From Platycnemis pennipes (Eukaryota > Arthropoda > Insecta > Odonata > Platycnemididae), in NCBI GenBank assembly GCA_933228895.1, contig OW121849.1, forward strand, positions 127,104,849 through 127,168,848: DNA of 64,000 nt. The letters run 5' to 3'. This document shows positions 45,604 through 56,310 of this stretch, piece after piece. How positions within the stretch are numbered: the first letter of the stretch is position 1; every line of letters starts with the position of its first letter. The notes under the pieces are model-generated. The model searched no databases. It was given only the letters and a program-made list of their open reading frames with translations, and had not been told where the DNA came from. The position numbers were made by a program, and so were the translations under genes.

Positions 45604-46344
45604 ACGAATTGTGCACTCTTTAACTGCGAATGCGGTAAATGTGCATGAGCGTTTCACACAGTGTTTACTTTTCACGCCTTCATTCCTCCACGGGATAGCT
45701 GAATTCACGTATCGTTATAAAGATAAATGTTATGTGTAACACTTGTACATTTACCAGCTCGTTAATGAAATTGATTATTTCTTTGAGAATATCGTAGATA
45801 TATTTTTAAATTGATAGTTTGTATACGGTTGCTCTGTATGTTATTTGGTGGAAGTTCACGATAACGAGAGGCATTGAGGAGATACCCGTTTTGCTGTACG
45901 TACCATAACTATGTTTGACCACAGTTCTCTTTTGAATAAAAGAAATTTAATGTTACAGAGCAAATACTTTTATTCTTACTTGAAAGTCCTGTATTTCCTA
46001 CAAATTTACAGGGGTAATACGAAATATTGTTTTCGTAAAATAATTGTAATTGATATCTAAATTACAACAATAATACAATTCGTAAAACGATTGTATTTTG
46101 TCACTAATATACAATCATTATACAATTTATAAAATGATTGTTGGACCTAAGTTACAAACGTTATACAATTTATAAATCCCTTGTATTTTGCCTCTGTAAT
46201 ACAACCGTATTACAGTGGTATTAGAGGACATTTGACACAGTATTACAACTGTAATACAATTGTAATACAAATAGCCCTCTTTTGTAATATGATTGTAATA
46301 CAATTGTAAAACTGTAATAATACCAAATCTGTGCTGTCTGGGAC

Positions 46345-47017
46345 CTTGTCAGTGAATGTACCATTCATTGTTCGATACCAAAACTGCAATAAAGTCTTTA
46401 CATTGGGTTCTATAAATGGAATAAATTGCAAACAATATATAACAAGAACAAAACACAAAGTAACACAAAAGAGACAATCAAACAAATTGAAGGCAGAGTT
46501 TAGATATGAATATGTTGCATGAGATGAAGAGATCAAGGGAAAGAGGATAGAAAGAGAGGGTAAAATGAACAAATGAAACGTTCAATTCATAAAAAAATAG
46601 AAATTATTTATTTATTCATAAAAAATAGAATTTTTATTTATTTGTTCATAGAAAATTAGAATTTTTATATATTGATAAAAATTAGAATTTTGTATTGATT
46701 TATAAGAAATTAGAAAATGTGGTAAATAGCAATTTGTGTCATTAATATCAATATGTCATCTTTTATTTCAACGTAAGCCTTCAAGAGATACCTATACTTT
46801 AAACCCCTGAGGTTTATGATAGACTCTAAAAATTATAAAAGGCAGGATCTACAAATTATTTTCTAATGTTATATGTATCGGAGAAACTGCATTTTTTCTC
46901 ATGTCGTTGCCATGTTTAGCTATAAGTGTGTAGGATTAAAAAAATAATTTTTGTGAGCCTATAATGAGTGCTTGTTTTGGAATTAATTTACTTGAGTTAT
47001 ATTGTTAACCTTTTCAG
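46345..47017. other. Intron sequence, no feature recognised
   Basis: No supported element. Repeated TAGAATTTTTAT words at 46585-46695. Confidence 0.45.
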
Positions 47018-47205
47018 ATAACAATGAATCCTTGGCACCTAGGTTTGAGATTAATGAAGCATTTTTTGACAACAAAATAAGAGAATTTGTTCTACGTTAT
47101 AATTACACATTGAATCCTGATGGAATATACAATGCAATTAAGTATATGTACACCCATTGGCCCGACCCACAGAATATCACCCTCATCAGAGAGCAGTACA
47201 TCAAC
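47018..47205 (+). CDS. Gli: Gliotactin exon G
   Basis: Begins AT, which completes the split Tyr codon, after TTTTCAG, and ends AAC before GTAAGT. It reads YNNESLAPRFEINEAFFDNK, FVLRYNYTLNPDGIYNAIKY and HWPDPQNITLIREQYIN. NES, NYT and NIT are three sequons. The spacing and the RYNYTLNP and YTHWPDP segments agree with Drosophila Gliotactin as I remember it. The following 4.8-kb intron holds a piggyBac element. Confidence 0.91.
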
Positions 47206-47695
47206 GTAAGTATTGTATTCCTGTTTAAAAAACATGGGCATGGTCCATGTTTATGGAATTTTTGAGATAAAGGTTGGAGAATTGCAATTGTTATTGGAGA
47301 ATTATTTTATTAGTCATTCATTGGATGTGTGCTATTTTGAGTACTGAAAATCCAACAACATTCCTAATCATTCCAGTTCTTGTTTCTCATTATATATGAT
47401 AGAATTCCTGTCTGTCATAGCTTTGAGAGGGGGGTGTTACATTGATAAAAATAATTGAAAGCATTTATTCATAAAAAATAACATTGTCTACCAACCTTGA
47501 AAACCAGAACAATGATGTCATGAAGGTTTACCCCCTACATACATATGGAATTTTATTCTACGGTTATTCTCCATTATTGAATGTGCTTTTTTAAATGGAA
47601 AAAAGTATTTTCATGGCTTGTGTTCCCATAAGATCTCCAGGGAAACATATCTTTCAGTCTCTGAAGTTTATAACCCTACCTTTCCTGTATGTATT
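47206..47695. other. Intron sequence, no feature recognised
   Basis: No supported element before the piggyBac insertion. Confidence 0.45.
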
Positions 47696-48627
47696 TTAAC
47701 ACTAGGAGTACGGAAATTTCGCTCAACCTTGGAGGCCGGAGGGGTCAAATTTGACCCCTTCGTTCTTTGCCAACTGCGATATTCATTTCATGTGACTTAT
47801 AGTAAAGTATTAATTAGGGATTACCTAAAACTTGTAAATAAGGACTTTATACTCCTATCAAAGGTATAATTTTAATCTTTCCAATTTTTCTTTTTAGACT
47901 ATTCTTGTGGGAAACTATCTATAAATAAAGCCTTGACCTGATGTTCGTACCAGTTCCTTATCAAGGATATTGTCTTTTTTAGCCACTTAATGGCTATAAG
48001 AACATACCTTCTAACGGTTTACTTAGTGTTTTTTCAAATGGCATATAAAACAATTGATGGTTTTTTTTACATTTTTTTATTGTTATAAGCAATGTTTATA
48101 TGTAGTGAAAACAAATCGTCACTGAACCAAATTCGGCTGCTTTGCATCTTTAGACGAACTTTGACAATTCACAATGTAACCACCTTTCGTTCTAAAAAAT
48201 ACATTTATTGCGGACATGTTTCCTACAACTTCCACAAATCAGGAATCCCTTAGCACCGTTTTACATTTGACGTGTACTTGACGCTTCTTGCGCTCGAGGC
48301 TTACTTCACAGTGATTTTCATCTTCCTTGTCTGCGATACGCGATAGCACCTGTCGTGCTAGTATGCTAGCAGCTGCATGCTCTTTAAAAGAGTAAGAAGA
48401 AACTTACGGCCAGTTATCTTACAATTATTTACCTCTCTAACGAGAACCCAAGCATTTATTCCAGCGAAATCAGTAATGTTTCTAAAAGTGTGAAAAGGCC
48501 GATGTCGAGCTGCAGGCTTCACTGAATAAAGCCTCTCCATTTGGTCTACTATATCTATGCCGTATTTGTTTTCATTATAAAATAATACAGTCTCTTTTTA
48601 TTGAGGGTTCCGTGGAGTGTCTGTTTT

Positions 48628-48696
48628 GAGATTGGGCCCCGAGTACTCCTCTCAAGTAAAAAATTCCTAAAAATGCATCTAGTTCTTCTTATGTCA
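48628..48696. repeat. 69-bp duplicate of a transposase segment inside piggyBac
   Basis: 48628-48696 repeats 49561-49629 in the same orientation with a handful of mismatches (for example ATTGGGCCCCGAGTACTCCT in both). The segment encodes LEELDAFLVIFYLRGVLG on the minus strand at the 49561 copy. The 48628 copy sits out of order, between later parts of the transposase. Confidence 0.8.
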
Positions 48697-49754
48697 CTTC
48701 AGACCTGAAGACGCGAACTGAAACGTTGGCGAAAATGTTGTCACCCCAGAATGGACACACGCGGAAGAAATCCCGAAACGAATGGATCCTCAAATACAAT
48801 CTCTGGTTTACGTTTAGTGTCTAAATTGATGGTCACATTTGGGTGGATAATACTTAGCATAATAACATTTTTAGTTCTCTTTTCTTGAAATACAGTGAGA
48901 GTGACATTATCCTTTTTCAGAACTCTTGTTTCGTGTAGCTGCAAGAGACAGGTTTTTATTTCAGTAGGGATCTCCCTTCTTGATACGTTGATAGTACCAA
49001 CCAAACTAGTGCGCTTACTCCTCAGTCTCTGTGAGGTAAATAGAAGTAAAGAAACTATCACAAGTTACATTCCTTCTCTTTTCTAAAAAGGGAGAAATCA
49101 ACTGTAGCACCACCTAATCACCGAGACTCATATTATTTGGCCTGGAATCATCTTTTCCCAGATAGGGAATGATATAATTTTATTGGATGATATAATGATA
49201 TAATTTATATTATATGATGCATTTATGATATAATTTTTATTCTTATCCACAGCCAGCCAAATTATTTGCCCATACTTATCAGGCTTACTTGATATAAATA
49301 GCAAAAATGGGCAACGAGCTTTAGTGGGTTGTTCGTCTATTGTTACGTAGGGCCCTGTAACACAGAATGCCTGACTATTTTGAATGAAATTGCTCCATGC
49401 CTCGAATATAAGCGCAAATTTCTCTGTAGCCAGTTCCTTGTCCTAGCTGATTTTATGTAAAATCTAAGAAAACTCCTAATTTCCTGAAAACGATCTCTAT
49501 ACATTGCATCTATACACAGGGGCTAACCCCGCTTCACTGAAAACAACAATTTTAGAGGAAGAGATTGGGCCCCGAGTACTCCTCTCAAGTAAAAAATTAC
49601 TAAAAAAGCATCTAGTTCTTCTAATGTCATAGACCAATTTTTATCTCCAAGTTTCACTTGAGCTTCTGTTTCAGTACAATTTTTTATTATCCTGAGAATT
49701 TCTTCGGCTATAATGGGCCTCCAGGCGCTCGAGCAGGTTTCATTTACATTTTCA

Positions 49755-49900
49755 TCTCCACGATACCCTGCAAGCCACCGCGAGTGTTTGTGGCAGGGGG
49801 TGAAGATCTGCAATCATGCACTATTGACATGCAAACAAGCAACTAAATGGAAACAGCTACATAAAAGGGTCTCATGCAACTATGTTGGGTTATATAGGGA
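49755..49900 (-). repeat. CR1-like LINE 3' terminus, copy 6, nested in piggyBac
   Basis: CGATACCCTGCAAGCCACCG, then TTTGTGGCAGGGGGTGAAGA, GCATGCAAAC-like words and CAAGCAACTAAATGG. The copy sits inside the piggyBac transposase, so it inserted later. Confidence 0.7.
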
Positions 49901-50713
49901 CTCATACAACTATGACATACATATATCGCTTTGCATGAGCTATGAATCCTGCCCTATCCACGAGCACGTTTTGACTGACAAGCCTCACGGAAAGATCTTC
50001 ATTTGGGCGCACTACTCTCCACTCAGTACCGTCTGCGGCATTTATCAAGGTACCTACCCCAATTTTTTCTACCGATTCGTTACCTATTAGGTGACACTTT
50101 TGTGAATCCGTAACATCTGAAGCCATTGTCCTGGTATATCCTCCTTGACTCCCACGCCCCTTCAGTTGTCTTCGTAGGCTCTGACGACGCGACCATGCGA
50201 ATGAGTTGGCTTCAAATTCGAACAATTTACGCATTGAAATTATGAAGAAAATCAACAAAAATCAAGTTTCAATTCTGAGATTACAGAGACTGAAATTTCA
50301 TATAAAAGTCGGAGGGGGAATGCAACACAAGCATGTTGACGTGGTGAAGGAGTAAACAGTGGGCATTTGAGAAGTGGAAGGCATAGAAAGTAGAGATCTT
50401 GTTACATTAGGGCATTCTTAAACAATTGAAAATCACATTTATAGTTTTATTAGCAATAATATAAGGAATAGAAAACGTTTAAAATTGTATCGCAGCGTGG
50501 GGGTCAAATTTGACCCCTCCGACCTCGAAGGTAAAAATGAAAATTACAACTCAACCGTTCAACCGTTTTTTATGATATTCACCACGTTTACGTCTTGTCA
50601 TAAAATACGAAAAGTCACGAAATTTCATTTCCATCAGTAAAAAATTTAGAAATCGTCAGCATCTTTAAAACGCCAAGGGGTCAAATTTGACCCCTCCGGC
50701 CTTCTAGTGTTAA

Positions 50714-51230
50714 GGTGCGACGTTTGTGAAGAAGCATCCCTACTACATATTTTCTTACTAAAACTTCATACCATGACCATGGTATGGGCATGGGTTTCCA
50801 TACTATGATATCATACCGGAGGAATGTTCACCTTAACTCTTCTTCTCTTACATTGCCAACTTGGCCCATTGTACTCCATCTCAAAACTAATATATGTAAA
50901 TAATAATATGTACAACACCTTCCCATTCACATCAAAGAATTGCCTTAGCACAATGAAAAGAACATATCTACAGCTGTAATAAATAACAAATGAAGGTTAA
51001 TATCCACAAAGCCGTAACACATAAGGGGCAAAAGGAATTAAAAAAAGAGGGAGGGGGGGAAGGAAGGAGTATATACAAAGTTAGGGAGCTCTCAATCACA
51101 CATACAAAATCAAGCATATGGAGAAACTTAAGTGGCAGTAAATGACACATTCCCACATTCACTCACATGTTACAAACACCGTCACACTCAAAATTAAGGG
51201 AATCAAGGTAAAAGTAAAATGAACAGAGAC
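50714..51230. other. Intron sequence, no feature recognised
   Basis: No supported element. A purine-rich run lies at 51030-51075. Confidence 0.45.
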
Positions 51231-51234
51231 TCAC

Positions 51235-51620
51235 ACACTCAGTCACTCAGGTTTGTATACAAAATATAGTCACCTTCGTGAGTTCAATCACACGCACAAG
51301 CAGGGTTTACGAGGATTTCTCCAATGCCAGTGACCCGTCATACACGCTAGAAAAAATAATGAAAGTGGGGGATAGTAAATAACTAAAGTAAATAAATAAA
51401 ATTGATATAACTTTCAAGCAATCATTCACGTGGGTTTGCATACAATACACAGTCACCCTCGTGATTCTCATTCACACGCACACATACATGCAGGGTTCAG
51501 GGACTTTTCCTCAATCACACACTCGAGTTTGTATATTCACAGAGTACAGTCACCCTCATGAATCACATTCACGCACACAATCAGGGTTTACAAGGAATCT
51601 CCTTCGCCAGTGATCTGTCA
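51235..51620. repeat. Degenerate tandem repeat, about 3 units
   Basis: Three irregular units carry, in order, GTTTGTATAC/GGTTTGCATAC/GTTTGTATATTC, CAGTCACC(C/T)TCGTGA, CACACGCACA and GCAGGGTT. CCAGTGACC(C/T)GTCA or its variants close the first and third. Unit lengths differ (about 130-180 bp). Confidence 0.65.
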
Positions 51621-51716
51621 CACTCACAGGGAAAGGAGTAAGGATGGGGAAAGGATGCCCATCATCAAAAACTGACACTGAGTATTTGACTTCAATTTCT
51701 GAAACTTAATCATAGT

Positions 51717-51890
51717 CAGTAGCATACCAAGGGGGGTGCAAACGGGGTGGTCGCCCCGGGTGCCATAAAGGGGAGGGGTGCCAAAATTGAAAAAAAATCT
51801 TTTTTTAGTTTAAGAAAAAATAATTTTTTCTACCGGAGACGGCTACCATCTAGTTGGCCCCGAGCGCCAAGTAGCCTTGGTACACCACTG
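51717..51890. mobile_element. hAT-like MITE (174 bp) with perfect 8-bp TSD
   Basis: The ends CAGTAGCATACCAAGG (51717) and CCTTGGTACACCACTG (ending 51890) are inverted repeats with a few mismatches, flanked by ATCATAGT at 51709-51716 and 51891-51898. An exact 8-bp duplication and CAGTGG-type ends identify the hAT superfamily. No coding capacity. Confidence 0.85.
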
Positions 51891-52006
51891 ATCATAGTCA
51901 TGTCATTTCACATTCTTAAACTTCATTTATTTATGGTACATAATGTGACATGCATTGGCAAAGCTTCTTCCAGTTTATTCTTTTTAACAGTAATTTCTTT
52001 TTGCAG

Positions 52007-52193
52007 ATGCTGTCAGATTTCTTCTTTCGTGCTCCAAGCGATAAAATTGCTAAGCTTTTAGTGGAGAAGAATGTGCCAGTTTATTTATATGTCTTGAACA
52101 CCACAATAGAAGCTTATAGGCTTCCTCATTGGAGGAGAGTTCCTCATGACATTGAACACCACCTACTCACTGGTTCACCATTCATGGATCCTG
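52007..52193 (+). CDS. Gli: Gliotactin exon H, histidine region
   Basis: Starts ATG CTG after TTTTTGCAG and ends with G, the first base of Glu, before GTATGT. The ATG is an internal Met codon, not a start. The translation includes MLSDFFFRAPSDKIAKLLVE, VYLYVLNTTIEAYRLPHW and VPHDIEHHLLTGSPFMDP. HDIEHH sits where active esterases have the catalytic His (usually GVxHG/HxxE context), so His may be retained while Ser is lost. NTT is a sequon. Confidence 0.92.
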
Positions 52194-52373
52194 GTATGTG
52201 ACTTGAACTGCTGTTACAATCAGATGGAAAAATTTTGCTTGTGAATGCCTTATTATATTTAAATTCTTACTTCATAGTCTTGTGCTTTTCTTTTTTTATT
52301 TGGTTTATGTTAATTATATCTATATAAATCATTGAAACTTAATAATTCCTTATTTTCTATCCTCTTCTTACAG

Positions 52374-52479
52374 AGTTCTTTCCAAAGAGATCAAGAGTAG
52401 ATAAGCATCTTTGGACAGATAATGATCGAAACATGAGTCATTTTTTCATGAAAGCATTTAGTACTTTTGCCCGTGAAGG
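52374..52479 (+). CDS. Gli: Gliotactin exon I
   Basis: A short 106-bp exon after a 180-bp intron, the smallest in the gene. It begins AG, which completes GAG, and ends GG, which is completed by T of the next exon 8.1 kb away. It reads EFFPKRSRVDKHLWTDNDRN, MSHFFMKAFSTFAREG. The W...DR.MS..FM..F..FA..G pattern is the usual C-terminal helix of cholinesterase-like domains. NMS is a sequon. Confidence 0.9.
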
Positions 52480-52778
52480 GTAAGTATTATAGACAATTTT
52501 GATTTTCTTTAATTTTTCCATTCACATGTAGGAAATAGTATTGGTGCTTGCGAAAAGCTAATACAGGTTGACCATTGATTTTCTGTAATTCGTTGGACCT
52601 CGTCGGTTCATCAGTGTGGAACCTCTTAATCTGGACAAAATTACAGTCAGAAATTAAAAATTTCCTCCAGCCCGAGACTAGATCCCATTGCAGCCAATAG
52701 ATAGGACTTGGTGTTTCAGTGCTAATTGTGATTGTTTACTTTGTTAATTTTTTAACATATTTATGTAATTTTGGTAGT
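52480..52778. other. Intron start, no feature recognised
   Basis: No supported element before the first Tigger-like insertion. Confidence 0.4.
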
Positions 52779-53479
52779 TACAGCAGAAACTCGATATTAC
52801 AAAGTCAACGGGACTGGAAAAATCAACAATTCGTAATATCAAATATCGTATGAACTAGTATCCTTAACCAACATCACGATGAAGCTATTTTTTGTTTCCT
52901 GGAATATATGCACTCCCGCAACTTACTTGCATGATTTATGATGTTATAATTCATGAATGTATCTATAAATGTGTATTCATGTCAACATAGTTCATTGAGT
53001 TAAACACAGCTAATTTGTTCCTTTTTTCCAATGATTCAGAGGCAATCAAGCATCTTTGCAAAATTTGGAGGGAGGGGGTGACTCTTGCCCACCCGTGAGT
53101 GGTGAAATGGAGGGTCACTTGAGTTGAGATGACCAATGTGGAGGGAGGGAAAGCCTTTGCTGGGTTCCCTGCAAACGTGAAAGAAAGGTAGTGGGGGAGA
53201 GAAAGTCGAAGTTTTGGAGCAAAGGAGATGGAGCACGGGGGGAATTTTGTTGGTGGGGTCTGCCAGGGAGAACATGGGAATGGGCGGCAGAACATGCCAG
53301 AGAAAAGAACATGGGAATGGGCGGGCATTCCCATTTCGCTTTCCCTTAATTTCTGATCACTTCCAGCAATCTCTGAAAAGGAAATCAGCAAATAATAATT
53401 TAAGAAGAAATATGATGAACAAATGTTTATTATAAAAAAGTTGTCAGCTCTTCTGGTGACAGAATGACCAAACTTTTCT

Positions 53480-54965
53480 GCAACAGCACTTCTACTTTAA
53501 CTTTTCTCTTTACATTAACGATTGCCCATCAGTGCTCAGAAATTGCAAGCATCATCTATACGTGCGTGACATCCAAATATATTTACATTCGAATGTTGAT
53601 AACTTGTATAACAACCTGAGACTCATAAATGATGACCTTGAATTTATCAACAGTTGGAGTAAAACTTTTTAAGTATAAATCCTGGAAAATCGCAAACAAT
53701 CATTATTGGATACCCGAGGATACTCAAAGCCTTTAAAAAAGATGAATTACCCCAATTAAGTATAGCAAATGACCCAATACCTTATTGTGAGGAGGTTAAG
53801 AACCTAGGAGTAATCATTGATGAAAGCCTGTCCTGGTCATCTCATGTAACTAAGATATGCAAAACAGTCAATAAGTCATTATTGCCTCTTCTCAGATTGA
53901 GACACTTCATCCCTGCCTCTCTAAAAAAACAACTAGTTTCCGCCTTAATTCTACCCCACTTTGACTACACTGATGTAGTGTATCAAGATCTATCTCAGGA
54001 ACTTTCATTAAAACTTCAACGCTCTTTCAACGCCTGTATCCGACTTTGTATTTTTAATCTACAAATATCTGATCACACAACAAATTTCATAAATAGTTTC
54101 TCCTGGTTGAAGCCCAGTTCTCGATGTCTGTTTCATACTCTCTCCTTACTGTATCAAGTTTTACACACTAAAATGCCAAAGTACCTTACGGACGACTTTC
54201 AAGATTGCAATACCTCACCACCGAACCGTCATATTCAATAAATCATATACAGTAACTGCTTGCTGTGAATGGAATAACCTTGACTGTACCATGAGAAATT
54301 CACCATCACTCACTAACTTCAAGAAGTCACTGCATAAAATTCTCCTCCAAGCTCAACAGGAAGACAATTAACATACACTATGTAATTCCAGCCGAGTGAC
54401 ACATCATACTGGCCAAATACAAATGCACCATGCCAAATAGACACAAGATTATTGTACCACACTTTCAACTGTCATTTTCTGTGCTATTTTTGTTCTTAAT
54501 TTTAATCATATTAGCCTTCTCTCAGTAGGGTTTTCGCAGGTTTTTCACACCCCCCTTCATGTGTGGGTGTTTTCCTGCAGTGGGTTTTTTTCCGTGATGG
54601 ACATCAGCTAATATCCTCACTTTTTTCCCACAACTGTACTTATCTTTTACACATACCTTTAATATTATCATTTGCATCTTGTTGATGCTGTTTTCCTTAT
54701 CGAAACCTTATATTCATATTTTTCATATTGTATAACTACATATATTAATTTTTTTCATTGTCATATTATCCTAATTATTTTTCCTCATTGTAATTTTAAT
54801 TATTTTTCTATTGTAATTTTATATATTTTTTGAGTATTTAGAACAACGTTTATATGCATATATGTGCTATATTTCATGCATTGACGAGGGTTAGATGTAA
54901 GAGGGGAATTTAGTCTCAATCTCTACCCAATAAAGATGCTTATCTATATATCTACTTAACTTTTT
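53480..54965 (+). mobile_element. LINE (third family), RT C-terminal part to 3' end
   Basis: Frameshifted. It reads a damaged YxDD region (HHLYVRDIQIYLHSNVDNL), SINPGKSQTIIIGYPR, EVKNLGVIIDESLSWSSHVT, LLRLRHFIPASLKKQLVSAL, LPHFDYTDVVYQDLSQELSL, KLQRSFNACIRL and later LHTKMPKYLTDDFQ. This is the RT tail and post-RT domain of a CR1/L2-like LINE. The 3' UTR ends with CCCAATAAAGATGCTTATC, which includes a polyadenylation signal at about 54929. It is 5'-truncated and inserted in the Tigger-like element. Confidence 0.82.
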
Positions 54966-56230
54966 TGATTCAATTTTGGGATCATTTTCACCTTCTCTTC
55001 CTATGTTATTCCTTTTCTCTTTAACTGAGAGGGTTCCACGTCCTTGACCATGTTAACACACTGGGCCTTTTACATCAACACCCGTACCCAAATATCCCGG
55101 TCAATTCGTGTCCTGCTCCCGAACTGGCTGGGTACCAACTAACTCCCTCCCCTGATGCCCTTCAGGGTGTATTGTCCGATAACGGAAGGGAGAGATGAAA
55201 GTGCCTCCGATTGGACAAGGATTCTGACAAGGCTTTCTGCTCCCTCTCCGACGACGTGAATTAGGGTTTTTCATAGGATGGTTCTACTTAAGATCTAGTC
55301 TTTTATGTATCTCTAACAAGGATTAGGCTACTAAAACATTACCAGATTCCTTGTCCTTGTCTTTAGGATCGCAGCTGAGAAGATATCTTTTAGGATATTT
55401 TTTCCATCGCTGGGTAGGAGAGCAAGGCCAGAAATGTACACTATTAATTGACAAACTAAGTCATCGTATAAACCGAGCAAACTCATATTTTCTCTGATTT
55501 TCTTGGTTGTAGGCGACGGAAGAAGGGAAGGGCAATGTTTAGTTACGAAGAAAATATCCTTCTTAAATGACTACATCGAAATGCTCAATGAGGACAGTAA
55601 ATGAAACCTGATTCTTTAGATGATGACTATTGTGAGCCGGAATAATAAGGCCGTGGAGGAAGGTTGAGTTATCAGTCTGGAATATGTATGGAGAAAAAAG
55701 CTTCCGTGTGTGATATGCATGACTGAATTTATCGCCCGAACGCCATAGTATGTCTTCCAATATCTGTGAAAATGTTTTTGAGCACTCGTGCACAGTAAAC
55801 GAATACTGTACTAGGAATACCCCTAATGTATTTATGTTTGGGGAAAACAGGTAGCAAAAAATGACGGATCATGAGAGGAAAATGCTGGTTGTTGCAATTA
55901 GTTTCTCGTGGGCAAGTATATCTGTACTTGGCAAATTTATATTTTTTTGACCCGTTGTTGGCAAAGCCGAATGTATTTTTAGTCGTATTGGTGACATATT
56001 TTATGTACTACTTCGCCTATGATTCAAACTCGTTCTAATGCATAATGTGCATGTCAACGATAAATGTTTAGGAGCCTTACTCTGGCAAAAAGCATCTGAA
56101 AAACGCTGCCATGGTCCGTCATTATTCGTAAAAATAAGTATTTTTTTCACGTCGGTACCAAGAGCTGAGGTTCGTAATTTCAAAACGTCGTTATTTCGTG
56201 ATATCAAGTACTGTTACACGTATTTAGATA
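54966..56230. other. Remainder of Tigger-type element 1, no ORF recognised
   Basis: No transposase similarity could be read here. Confidence 0.4.
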
Positions 56231-56310
56231 CCCTTATGGTCGGGACTGAAGATTTTGCTTCGTAATATCAAAATATCGTAATTTCGAGTTTCAACTGTAA
56301 ATAGCTGATA

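Larger units (their letters stand above)
44450..46342. mobile_element. CCC-TIR element 3 (1893 bp), TACAATTGTA-type
   Basis: The ends CCCAGACAGCACA (44450) and TGTGCTGTCTGGG (ending 46342) are perfect inverted repeats, flanked by AC at 44448-44449 and 46343-46344. Both subterminal regions are packed with TTGTATTACA, TGTAATACAA and TACAATTGTA words. Inside are about 3.5 tandem units of about 134 bp (44595-45065) and a Harbinger-like MITE (45398-45603). No transposase recognised. Confidence 0.82.
48180..50258 (-). pseudogene. piggyBac-like transposase, broken
   Basis: In minus-strand order: an N-terminal part (50258-49902, IGVGTLINAADGTEWRVV), interrupted by a LINE end; ITAEEIL-like CSSAWRPIIAEEILRII and MTLEELDAFLVIFYLRGVLG (49730-49560); TEKFALIFEAWSNFIQNSQ and PYVTIDEQPTKARCPFL, ISSKPDKYGQIIWLAVD (49440-49250), containing the catalytic Asp of TIDEQ near 49336; VGTINVSRREIPTE and KPEIVFEDP (49061-48741); ERLYSVKPAARHRPFH and DFAGINAWVLVREVNNCKI (48540-48380); then a Cys-rich end resembling CGSCRKHVRNKCIF (about 48240-48190). 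Frameshifts, stops and insertions make it non-functional. Confidence 0.85.
47700..50709 (-). mobile_element. piggyBac-like element (3.0 kb), degenerate
   Basis: TTAA flanks both ends (47696-47699 and 50710-50713). The ends are CACTAGGAG... on the left and ...CTTCTAGTG on the right. A palindrome GGGGTCAAATTTGACCCC lies near both ends (47741, about 50500 and 50677). The minus strand encodes the remains of a piggyBac transposase in several frames. A CR1-like LINE 3' end is nested at 49755-49900. Confidence 0.88.
52781..56297. mobile_element. Tigger/pogo-type element 1 (3.5 kb, with nested LINE)
   Basis: CAGCAGAAACTCGATATTAC at 52781 and CGAGTTTCAACTG ending 56297 form an inverted repeat whose inner part (…TCGTAATATCAAATATCGTA and similar words on both sides) extends the match. 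TA lies on both sides (52779-52780 and 56298-56299), as expected for Tc1/mariner/pogo elements. No transposase was recognised in it. The LINE at 53480-54965 lies inside and inflates its length. Confidence 0.7.

Noticed and set aside
52007..52009. ATG at the start of Gliotactin exon H as a translation start
   Set aside because: It directly follows a good acceptor and is in phase with exon G, so it is an internal Met.
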